This document shows positions 1 to 6,301 of a stretch of 7,541 bases of DNA, in pieces. The first letter of the stretch is position 1. Every line of letters begins with the position of its first letter. The translations under genes were made by a program, and so were the position numbers. The DNA is from Omnitrophica WOR_2 bacterium RBG_13_41_10 (GTDB lineage: Bacteria; Omnitrophota; Gorgyraeia; Gygaellales; Profunditerraquicolaceae): positions 225,367 to 232,907 of the forward strand of contig MHGH01000013.1 in the NCBI GenBank assembly GCA_001805465.1, written 5' to 3'. The notes below the pieces were generated by a model. It saw nothing but the letters and a program-made list of their open reading frames with translations. It searched no databases and had not been told where the DNA came from.

Positions 1-989
1 ACACAGACTTTATTCCTGCCTGTTTGCTTTGCCTGATAAAGGGCAACATCCGCTTTCTCGATGAGTTCCTGAGCGTCTTTTGCATCTTTAGGATAGGTGG
101 CAATACCTATGCTTACGCTAAGCCTTAATTCTTCGTCATAAGCCCTGATCTTCTTATCTAGAACGGCCCGGCGAATACGCTCAGCAGCAAACTTAGCCTG
201 TTCTTTATCGGTTTCAGTAAAAATTATCGCAAACTCTTCTCCGCCGTATCTGCCGATAAAATCAATCTGGCGTATATTCTCTTTAGTCACCCGCGAGACC
301 TCTCTTAGTATTACATCTCCTACTAGATGTCCGTAGTGGTCATTATATCTTTTGAAATGGTCTATATCTAGCATCGCCATCGTAAAATCATGCTTAAATT
401 TTGCGCAACGTTTTATTTCTTCGTCTAATAACTCCAGGCAGTACCGGCGAGTAAAAACCTGAGTCAGGCTATCTGTGATAGCTAAATCTTGGACTTTTTT
501 ATATAACATAACCCTCTTTAGGCCTAAGCTAAATTGCTGAGTAAGTATATGGAATTTATCTTTATCGGATTCACTTAAGCCCCTTACCACTAGATACCCC
601 AGAGAGGCACTATGTACCTTTAAAGGCAAAATGAGATACTCGGAATAATCCTTCAAGTCTGCTTGTGGCTTAAGCAAAGCGCAATCTAAAATTTTTATAT
701 ACCTATTTATATGCTCTTTAAAAGAGGCGAATATTGTATTTTCATCCAGCCAGCGGTATAGCTCTTTAGCGATATCGTAAAGCGCAATTGTCTCATCGAC
801 CTTAAGTCCTAAAAGCGAATTTTCGTATTTTAGTTTTTCATTTTCCTGAAGCAATTTTTTGTATTGATCGCATGTTAGCGCATATTTATTTTTTACTTGG
901 GAAATGCTGTGGTTTAAAAATCTCTTTAGCCAAAAATATAAGAAAATAATTAACCCGGCTAATAACAAATAATATGCCATGGCGATCAT
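1..989 (-). CDS. Membrane-anchored GGDEF diguanylate cyclase, 3' end cut by window edge
   Basis: Predicted to make cyclic di-GMP from two GTP, acting at the inner face of the membrane. I read 329 residues with no stop before the left edge. The visible end (AKQTGRNKVC) matches the usual end of a GGDEF domain, so little is missing. Order: one membrane helix at about 5-21, a charged coiled-coil-like stretch at about 30-75, a GAF-like region of weak identity to about 165, then GGDEF from about 170. The catalytic domain has LDIDHFK (metal-binding D208), GHLVGD (from 220) and GGEEF at 249-253. R240-QI-D243 is the RxxD inhibitory site in its standard place, so product inhibition by c-di-GMP is expected. 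I chose the ATG at 989 because it makes an ATGA overlap with the stop of the upstream gene; an in-frame ATG at 980 is the alternative. No strong Shine-Dalgarno site precedes either. Confidence 0.9.
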   Translation of the reverse strand, partial: MIAMAYYLLLAGLIIFLYFWLKRFLNHSISQVKNKYALTCDQYKKLLQENEKLKYENSLLGLKVDETIALYDIAKELYRWLDENTIFASFKEHINRYIKILDCALLKPQADLKDYSEYLILPLKVHSASLGYLVVRGLSESDKDKFHILTQQFSLGLKRVMLYKKVQDLAITDSLTQVFTRRYCLELLDEEIKRCAKFKHDFTMAMLDIDHFKRYNDHYGHLVGDVILREVSRVTKENIRQIDFIGRYGGEEFAIIFTETDKEQAKFAAERIRRAVLDKKIRAYDEELRLSVSIGIATYPKDAKDAQELIEKADVALYQAKQTGRNKVC

Positions 990-2140
990 ATCTTAATTAC
1001 CCGGTTTCTCCCCTTTTGTTTTGCTTCGTACATCGCCCTATCTGCTTTAAAAATAAGATCATCTTCATCTTTGGTATCAGCAGGAAATGAAGCCACACCA
1101 ATAGATACGGTAACATTAGTCTGGTTTCGGCGTAATACTATTTTGGCCTTTTCTATTTTCAGGCGTAATCTTTCGGCTAGCTCAAATGCTTTTTTCTTAT
1201 CTATCCGGGGTAAAACTACGCAAAACTCTTCCCCTCCGAACCGTCCTATCAGGGGATTAACGTCTTCAAGAAAATCGCCTTCGGCGATGACTTTCAGCGA
1301 TTTTCGCAGTGGTATAGGAAAGTGTTTTATACTTTCCTGTACCATAAAAAAAGTGCTCATGGCTGTTGCTAAATTAGTTAATACGATATCTCCTGCGGTA
1401 TGCCCGAAGCGGTCATTATAGTTCTTAAAATAATCTATATCGAGCATTAACAGCGAAAGAACGGTATTTTGGCGTACGCTTCTTTTAAATTCTTCCCTGA
1501 AGCGCTCTAAAAAGTAACCCTTGGTATAAAGGGAAGTCAGGCTATCATGAATAGCCAGGTCTTTGGTTTTCTGGAAAAGCTGCGCATTCTCTATGGCTAC
1601 GGCCGCTAAGTCAGAGATTGTTACTAAAAATCTTAAATCATCCTGTGAATAAAAGTTAATTTCCGGATTATCCAGCCGTAATAACCCCAAGAATCTATCG
1701 CCGCTAGCAAACGGTGAACTAATTAAGGAAGAAACCATCCTGGTACTTTGAGTTTTAAGCTTTTCTAAATCAAAGCGAAAATCCTGTTTAATATTTTCTA
1801 TAATTAGCGGCTGGGCATGCCTTGATACCCAAAGATCAAATATATCACCCTCTTTATCCTTAATAATCAAGCCGTTATCTTCTTTTTTTGTTTTAAAAAG
1901 AGCTAATCTCTGGGTTTTATTATCTACGAGATACAAAATGCAACTGCCTTTATTCTGGCCGATAATGGAGAAAGTTATGGAAAGAAGGTGCTCTGCGATT
2001 ATATCCAGGTCGATATTTTCATTAATCTCATCGATAATATTTTTTAATTCCAGGTATCGGAGTACTTTTTTCTTAAAATCTGCCTTGTTTTGCAGTTCCT
2101 TGGAGTTTTGCTCAATCAAAATGTTGATTTTTTCTTCCAA
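986..2140 (-). CDS. GAF-GGDEF protein, probable diguanylate cyclase with a catalytic-domain insertion; 5' end uncertain
   Basis: Predicted sensor-linked cyclic di-GMP synthase. From a TTG at 2140 it gives 384 residues: helical linker 1-40, GAF domain about 40-188, then GGDEF about 195-384. Catalytic motifs are present: LDIDYFK (D234), GHTAGD (246-251), GGEEF (302-306), and the terminal AKQKGRNR. Two things are odd. The stretch between GHTAGD and GGEEF is 27 residues longer than in the neighbouring cyclase. The RxxD inhibitory site is also absent: the matching positions 293-296 read DVNP. The TTG start is only the last usual start codon available. It has no separate Shine-Dalgarno site, and the same frame stays open to 2374 with clearly membrane-like content, so the true protein is probably about 70 residues longer at its N terminus. 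The gene ends in an ATGA overlap with the next GGDEF gene, implying coupled translation of the two cyclases. Confidence 0.88.
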   Translation of the reverse strand: MEEKINILIEQNSKELQNKADFKKKVLRYLELKNIIDEINENIDLDIIAEHLLSITFSIIGQNKGSCILYLVDNKTQRLALFKTKKEDNGLIIKDKEGDIFDLWVSRHAQPLIIENIKQDFRFDLEKLKTQSTRMVSSLISSPFASGDRFLGLLRLDNPEINFYSQDDLRFLVTISDLAAVAIENAQLFQKTKDLAIHDSLTSLYTKGYFLERFREEFKRSVRQNTVLSLLMLDIDYFKNYNDRFGHTAGDIVLTNLATAMSTFFMVQESIKHFPIPLRKSLKVIAEGDFLEDVNPLIGRFGGEEFCVVLPRIDKKKAFELAERLRLKIEKAKIVLRRNQTNVTVSIGVASFPADTKDEDDLIFKADRAMYEAKQKGRNRVIKI

Positions 2141-2374
2141 CTCTTCGGCATCAATGAGAAAACGGTTCTTCTTAAAAAAAGAAATCTTGATTAGTAATGC
2201 GGCTAAAGAAAAACTTAAAAGATAGAATAGAATTAGGGCTCTAGGAAAGCAGATTTTGAGAAAAATCGTTAAATAAATTGGGAAAAAAATATACAGGAAG
2301 GGAATTATTGCAAGGTCAAGGGATACTTTAAAATACTTTTTTGCCTTAGAAAGGTTCGTTTTTAGTCCCGTTTT
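2141..2374 (-). other. Open frame extending the GAF-GGDEF gene upstream: two membrane helices, no usual start codon
   Basis: This 247-bp gap between the ABC ATPase stop and the TTG of the GAF-GGDEF gene is an uninterrupted continuation of that gene's frame, back to a TAA at 2375-2377. Its translation is strongly hydrophobic and would form two membrane helices, roughly LDLAIIPFLYIFFPIYLTIF and, after KICFPRA, LILFYLLSFSLAALLIKI, followed by basic KKNR. A membrane anchor in front of GAF-GGDEF is a common arrangement, so this is most likely real coding sequence. No ATG, GTG or TTG occurs in this frame here; only a CTG (2294-2296) and near-cognate ATT, ATA, ATC or ACG codons do. Either a rare start is used, or a base error or mutation has removed the start. 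Confidence 0.6.
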
Positions 2375-2387
2375 TTAAAAATGGACT
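2364..2387. repeat. Short imperfect inverted repeat just after the ABC ATPase gene
   Basis: AGTCC (2364-2368) faces GGACT (2383-2387), and the interior contains a T-run followed by an A-run that can extend the stem. It begins at the base next to the ABC ATPase stop. No T-tract follows on the minus strand, so it does not look like a normal intrinsic terminator; it might protect the 3' end of the mRNA. The stem is short and AT-rich, so chance is possible. Confidence 0.3.
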
Positions 2388-3491
2388 TTAAACTATGGTT
2401 TCCTCGCTATCTTTATCAAAAAAATGCACCTTGCTCATATCAAAAACAACGTCGATGTCCTGATTAACTCCCGGCCTATCGTGTGCGCCTACGCGGGCAA
2501 TAAAGGTGTGTTTGCCTGTATTAAGATAAAGGTAGACTTCCGAACCCATGGGTTCTACTACTTCGCAATTGACCTTGACTATATTTTCCGGGGGTGCCTG
2601 CGAAACAAACAGCTTATCATAGATATCTTCAGAGCGAATCCCTAAGATAACTTCTTTACCGATATAGGGGTAAAGTTTTTGGTGCATATCATCTACCAGC
2701 TTAACCTGAATTTTTCCTTCATCAAAATATATCCGGCCGTCTTTTTTGATAACCTTACCTTTCATAAAATTCATCGGGGGAGAGCCGATAAAACCGGCAA
2801 CAAATTTATTCTTGGGATGATCATATACTGTGATGGGGTCAGCCACCTGATGTAATACGCCGTCTTTCATCACTGCAACCTTATCCCCCATAGTCATAGC
2901 TTCCACCTGATCGTGGGTAACATATATAATTGTGGTCTGTAATCTTATGTGGAGTTTATGGATTTCCGTACGCATCTGGACCCGCATTTTTGCGTCAAGA
3001 TTGCTCAGGGGTTCATCAAATAAAAATACCATCGGTTTTCTTACTATGGCTCTTCCTACTGCCACGCGCTGCCTTTCTCCACCGGAAAGTTCCCGGGGCT
3101 TACGGTTAAGCAGGCGTTTTATGCCTAAAATATCCGCAGCCTCATTTACCCGCTGGTTAATCTCTATTCTAGGATAATGCCTGAGCTTTAAGCCAAAGGC
3201 CATATTTTCAAAGGCAGTCATGTGCGGATAAAGGGCGTAATTTTGAAATACCATAGCAATGTCCCTGTCCTTTGCCGGTACATCATTGACTTTTTTATCT
3301 CCGATATAAATATCTCCTTGGGATATTTCTTCAAGGCCTGCAACCATCCTTAAGGTGGTAGATTTTCCGCATCCGGAGGGGCCGACCAAAATCATAAATT
3401 CTTTATTCTCTACTCCTAAATTAACTTTGTCTACCGCCTTTATTCCGCCCGGAAAAATCTTGGAAATATTATTCAGACTAACTTGTGCCAT
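2388..3491 (-). CDS. ABC transporter ATP-binding protein, MalK/UgpC/MsmK (CUT1 sugar importer) type
   Basis: Cytoplasmic ATPase that drives a binding-protein-dependent importer, most likely for sugars, oligosaccharides or glycerol-3-phosphate. At 367 residues it has normal MalK-family length. Visible elements in order: Walker A GPSGCGKST (37-45), Q-loop Q83, signature LSGGERQ (135-141), Walker B VFLFDE (155-160), D-loop SNLD (163-166) and switch histidine H193. A C-terminal TOBE-type regulatory domain runs from about 235 to the end and carries the MalK-like stretches GFIGSPPMNFM and GIRSEDI. The ATG at 3491 is supported by AAGGAG at 3500-3505, 8 nt away. It lies 34 bp after accD, with no permease or substrate-binding gene in the window, so the substrate cannot be read from context. 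It may serve permeases encoded elsewhere, as MsmK does in streptococci. Confidence 0.95.
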   Translation of the reverse strand: MAQVSLNNISKIFPGGIKAVDKVNLGVENKEFMILVGPSGCGKSTTLRMVAGLEEISQGDIYIGDKKVNDVPAKDRDIAMVFQNYALYPHMTAFENMAFGLKLRHYPRIEINQRVNEAADILGIKRLLNRKPRELSGGERQRVAVGRAIVRKPMVFLFDEPLSNLDAKMRVQMRTEIHKLHIRLQTTIIYVTHDQVEAMTMGDKVAVMKDGVLHQVADPITVYDHPKNKFVAGFIGSPPMNFMKGKVIKKDGRIYFDEGKIQVKLVDDMHQKLYPYIGKEVILGIRSEDIYDKLFVSQAPPENIVKVNCEVVEPMGSEVYLYLNTGKHTFIARVGAHDRPGVNQDIDVVFDMSKVHFFDKDSEETIV

Positions 3492-3525
3492 AAATATGGC
3501 TCCTTTTGATTTAATTATATCTGTA

Positions 3526-4365
3526 TTAACTTAAGAAGTCAAGTAATTGACTAAGCGTAGCTTTTAAGTTTTTACGATTAACTATCATATCTATAAGGCC
3601 GTGTTCCAAAAGAAATTCGGAACGCTGAAATCCAGCAGGTAACTTTTGCCTGATAGTCTGTTCAATGACCCTAGGGCCGGTAAATCCGATTAATGCCTTA
3701 GGCTCGGCTATGTTCACATCCCCCAAGGCGGCAAATGATGCTAATACTCCGGCCATGGTAGGGTTAGTCAATACAGAAATAAAGGGAAGCTTTTGCTGGT
3801 GATGATAAAAAAGGGCAGCGGAGGTCTTAGCCATTTGCATCAGGCTAAACATACCTTCATACATCCTAGCTCCCCCTCCTGAGCCGGAAACAATAATTAT
3901 GGGGAGCCTATTTTTTGTAGCGGCCTCTATAGCGCGGGTTATTTTTTCTCCCACTACAGAACCCATTGAACCCATAATAAAACGCGAATCGGTAACCGCG
4001 ATAATTATTTTCTTTGCGTCCAACAACCCTTCGCCTGAAACTACCGCATCTTTTAAGCCAGTTGCCTCCTGTTCCTGTAATAATTTATCTTTATAGGTCT
4101 TAGGGCCTTTAAAATCTAAAGGGTCACCTGATGCCATATCTTTATCATACTCCTGGAAGGTATCTTTATCTAAAAGCGTGTTTATCCTTTCGTAGGCTCC
4201 TAATACAAAATGATAATTACATTTAGGGCAGACCTTAAGGTTCTCTTCCAAGGTTTTATTATACAAGGCTTCGGAGCACCCTTCGCACTTTGTCCAGAGC
4301 CCGTCGGGCATCTCCTTCTTTTTTAACCTTACGATTGTATATTTGGGTTTACCGAATAGGGCCAT
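3526..4365 (-). CDS. accD: Acetyl-CoA carboxylase carboxyltransferase subunit beta
   Basis: Cytoplasmic subunit that, with AccA, transfers the carboxyl group from carboxybiotin to acetyl-CoA to give malonyl-CoA, the first committed step of fatty-acid synthesis. It is 279 residues, close to the usual 280-300. The N-terminal zinc ribbon is intact: C27, C30, C46 and C49 (CEGC and CPKC). The crotonase-fold body carries the family stretch GGGARMYEG followed by FSLMQMAKTSAAL (from about 163), NPTMAGVLASFA (201-212), GDVNIAEPKALIGF (215-228) and GPRVIEQT (230-237). The last of these helps form the acyl-CoA site with AccA. The residue three before ARM is G where E. coli has S. The start MALFGKPKYT is typical. 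No Shine-Dalgarno site is visible before this ATG; the leader is a heptamer repeat array. accA and the biotin genes are not in the window. Confidence 0.97.
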   Translation of the reverse strand: MALFGKPKYTIVRLKKKEMPDGLWTKCEGCSEALYNKTLEENLKVCPKCNYHFVLGAYERINTLLDKDTFQEYDKDMASGDPLDFKGPKTYKDKLLQEQEATGLKDAVVSGEGLLDAKKIIIAVTDSRFIMGSMGSVVGEKITRAIEAATKNRLPIIIVSGSGGGARMYEGMFSLMQMAKTSAALFYHHQQKLPFISVLTNPTMAGVLASFAALGDVNIAEPKALIGFTGPRVIEQTIRQKLPAGFQRSEFLLEHGLIDMIVNRKNLKATLSQLLDFLS

Positions 4366-4369
4366 ATTT

Positions 4370-4411
4370 TAGTATTGAGTACCGAGTACAGAGTACAGAG
4401 TATTCAGTACA
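4370..4411. repeat. Degenerate 7-bp tandem repeat array, six units, in the accD leader
   Basis: On the plus strand the units are TAGTATT, GAGTACC, GAGTACA, GAGTACA, GAGTATT and CAGTACA, with no gaps. All share AGTA at the same positions of the unit. The array fills nearly the whole 49 bp between the DUF1015 stop codon and the accD ATG, ending 4 nt before that ATG where a ribosome binding site would be expected. Similar heptamer tandem repeats (STRR sequences) are known from filamentous cyanobacteria and recur between genes there; whether these are related cannot be told from the sequence. Unit number could vary between strains through replication slippage. Confidence 0.9.
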
Positions 4412-4414
4412 GGG

Positions 4415-5692
4415 CTATTCATGTTTGTTAATTACCAGTCCCGATAAAACTTTAGGATAAAAATAAGTGCTTTTTGCCGGCATCTTTTCGTTATCTAAAG
4501 CTAGCGACATTATCTGCTGAATCTTCACCGGGTTTAGGAAGAAAGCGATCATGCCAGGGCCATTATCCACTGACCCGATTAATTCATCCGGGTAAGCGCT
4601 AAAAGTTATTCTCTCTTTATTTTCAAAATCCAATCCTAATCCATTCTTTAAAACCAGGTAATTCAATATCGAAACATCTAACGACCTGTATTTACCGGAC
4701 CCCTCAGCTATGAGCTTATCAAGGATTTTAACATTTTTTAAACGTAAGAGCCAATATTTTCTGTCTTTATAGACCCCTATAATGTGTTCGGTATTTCCTG
4801 CTTTTTCCATGAGAAATAAGAACCTCTCTTTTTCCTTAACATCCTCTATGTCAAAGTAATCTTTAAGGAAACCCTTAAAATTATCTATATTAAAATTTGC
4901 GCCTATTTTTACCAAGCGATGGATAGGCATGATAGTCAGGCCTCTTGACTCCACGTTGGTAAAATAAGCCAGGGTATAATTAAAATCCTCTTCTCCCGTA
5001 AATGAAGCGAGCTTACGCCTTAATTGGTCCCTGTAAACGCAGGAGACTTCGTAACGATGGTGGCCGTCGGCAATAAAAATATTTTTGTTTTTCATATCTA
5101 GCTGCATCATTTCAATAACCGAAGGATTATCCAAGCGCCAAACCTTATGCATAACCCTTTCTTTATCCGTTAACTCTATGAACGGCTGGGTATCCTGAAT
5201 ATGCTGCTGAAAAACACGCGCAATTATGCGTTTTTGGTCCGGAAAAAGAACAAATATCGGGCTTAAATTCGCCTTTACTGCCTTAAGAAGCCTAAGCCTG
5301 TCTTCTTTGGCCTCAAGACGAGTATGCTCATGGCCGTAGGTAGAGGAGTTTTTATCATCCAGATGTAAGCGGGCAATAAAACCGATGCGATTTTTTTTCT
5401 CTCCCTTCAAAATATACTCCTGACTATAGAAGTATATGGCCGGACTATTACTCTGTATAAAAACCTCTTTTTTAAGCCATTCTTTAAAATAGCTAGCGGC
5501 TCTTTTATATTTATCTTCTCCGGATATATCCTTACCCAAGAGCATATGAATAAGGTTATGCTCGCTTAAATCATAATAATATTGCTGGCCGGCAGGAGAA
5601 ATAATATCATAAGGCGGGCAAACCAGTTTAGATAAATCTTTAAACTTATTTGTGTTATAAGTTATTGCTTTAAAAGGGGCTATTTTCGTCAT
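4415..5692 (-). CDS. DUF1015 family protein of unknown function
   Basis: A 425-residue soluble protein that matches the DUF1015 family from start to end. Recognisable stretches are PFKAITYNT near the N terminus, CPPYDIIS (25-32), YGHEHTRLEAKEDRL (119-133), SPIFVLF (144-150), the family hallmark ADGHHRYE (208-215) and MPIHRL (255-260). The conserved His, Asp and Glu residues in HEHT and ADGHHRYE suggest a metal or phosphate-ligand site, but the biochemical role of the family is not established and I do not assign one. The ATG at 5692 overlaps the VanZ-like stop as ATGA, with no Shine-Dalgarno site in front, so it is probably translated by reinitiation after VanZ. The TAG stop is followed at once by the heptamer array and accD. 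Confidence 0.92.
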   Translation of the reverse strand: MTKIAPFKAITYNTNKFKDLSKLVCPPYDIISPAGQQYYYDLSEHNLIHMLLGKDISGEDKYKRAASYFKEWLKKEVFIQSNSPAIYFYSQEYILKGEKKNRIGFIARLHLDDKNSSTYGHEHTRLEAKEDRLRLLKAVKANLSPIFVLFPDQKRIIARVFQQHIQDTQPFIELTDKERVMHKVWRLDNPSVIEMMQLDMKNKNIFIADGHHRYEVSCVYRDQLRRKLASFTGEEDFNYTLAYFTNVESRGLTIMPIHRLVKIGANFNIDNFKGFLKDYFDIEDVKEKERFLFLMEKAGNTEHIIGVYKDRKYWLLRLKNVKILDKLIAEGSGKYRSLDVSILNYLVLKNGLGLDFENKERITFSAYPDELIGSVDNGPGMIAFFLNPVKIQQIMSLALDNEKMPAKSTYFYPKVLSGLVINKHE

Positions 5693-6036
5693 CGATAAAA
5701 AATATTGGCGAATAAAATGCCTATACTGTCTGTGCCCAGATCAAAAAAAGATGCTGTCCTGCCAGGCACAAAGGACTGATGCCACTCATCACTAACAGCG
5801 TATAAAACTCCTACGGTCAATACCCACAATAGCCTAACCAGATAAACCTGTTTTATTAAATACGCCTTAAACGCCCGGATGAGTAATAGTGCAAAAATAA
5901 AATATTCGGTTATGTGGGCCAAAATATCATCCCCTTGGAATAACTGAGGAATCCGCTCACCCGAAATGGAAGAAATATAAAAAATGAGTATCGCATAAAG
6001 TACAACAGGAAGCCAGTATTTACTAAACTTTATCAC
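5689..6036 (-). CDS. VanZ-like family membrane protein
   Basis: Small integral membrane protein of about 115 residues from a GTG at 6036. It carries the VanZ-family motifs HITEYFIFALLL and SDEWHQSFVPGRTASFFDL, with the conserved D-E-x-H-Q and PGR-x-x-x-x-D-L pattern before the last helix. About four membrane helices are expected: KYWLPVVLYAILIFYIS, the HITEYF segment, LLWVLTVGVLYAV, and the C-terminal DSIGILFANIF. VanZ itself gives low-level teicoplanin resistance in enterococci, but most chromosomal relatives like this one have no known role. The frame is open further upstream to 6165, but that part overlaps the zinc-ribbon gene and looks like its shadow. I chose GTG because it begins just before the first membrane helix, with purine-rich AAGG close by. 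It overlaps the upstream stop by 14 nt. Confidence 0.85.
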   Translation of the reverse strand: MIKFSKYWLPVVLYAILIFYISSISGERIPQLFQGDDILAHITEYFIFALLLIRAFKAYLIKQVYLVRLLWVLTVGVLYAVSDEWHQSFVPGRTASFFDLGTDSIGILFANIFYR

Positions 6037-6289
6037 AACCTTGACACCCTTCTTTTGCCTTCGGACAGATATTCTCTGAATGAGGCCTATCTTTTGGCAT
6101 AGCTTTTTTGCGATAATCGGTAGCGTAAAACCCTGACCCTTTAAAAATAATTCCTGCTCCGGCACTGATCAGCCGCTTTAGCTTTTTTTGATCGCACTTG
6201 GGGCAGTTGATTAAGTGTGGTGCGGTTATTTTTTGTAAAATATCGAATTTATGCCCACAACGGGAGCATTCGTATTCATATGTTGGCAT
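6023..6289 (-). CDS. FmdB-type zinc-ribbon protein
   Basis: An 88-residue protein of the FmdB/CxxC-CxxC putative regulatory family. The opening MPTYEYECSRCGHKFDILQK is diagnostic, and the zinc ribbon is formed by C8, C11, C29 and C32. After it come the typical stretches LKRLISAGAGIIFKGSGFY and YRKK. The C-terminal tail has three more cysteines (C75, C82, C85), which are less conserved in the family and might bind a second metal or be disordered. The family was named from formamidase operons but its role is unsettled. The start at 6289 is firm: AAGGAG at 6298-6303 lies 8 nt away and shares bases with the dnaJ stop codon, so translation follows dnaJ directly. The 3' end overlaps the VanZ-like gene by 14 nt. 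Confidence 0.93.
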   Translation of the reverse strand: MPTYEYECSRCGHKFDILQKITAPHLINCPKCDQKKLKRLISAGAGIIFKGSGFYATDYRKKAMPKDRPHSENICPKAKEGCQGCDKV

Positions 6290-6301
6290 GCCACTTGCTC
6301 C

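Noticed and set aside
1071..2225. Plus-strand open frames antiparallel to the GAF-GGDEF gene
   Set aside because: They have no family resemblance and lie opposite a well-supported gene; the same holds for plus-strand frames opposite the ABC ATPase, accD and dnaJ genes.
2296..2320. Minus-strand promoter (TTGACC followed by a TATATT-like box) before the GAF-GGDEF gene
   Set aside because: The spacing is about 20 bp to the best TATA-like box and the match is weak in AT-rich DNA; the stretch also reads well as membrane-coding sequence.
2364..2387. Intrinsic terminator after the ABC ATPase gene
   Set aside because: The stem has only five firm pairs and no T-tract follows on the transcribed strand.
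4370..4411. CRISPR array or CIRCE heat-shock operator in the repeat tract
   Set aside because: The units are 7 bp with no spacers, so it is not CRISPR. CIRCE needs TTAGCACTC and GAGTGCTAA arms 9 nt apart, and these units are direct repeats with a different sequence.
5689..6036. Glycopeptide resistance determinant
   Set aside because: VanZ-like proteins are widespread without van clusters, and no vanA, vanH or vanX gene is nearby, so resistance should not be inferred.
5689..6165. A longer 158-residue reading of the VanZ-like gene starting at 6165
   Set aside because: The extra 43 residues lie wholly inside the zinc-ribbon gene in another frame and lack VanZ-family character; the GTG at 6036 starts just before the first membrane helix.
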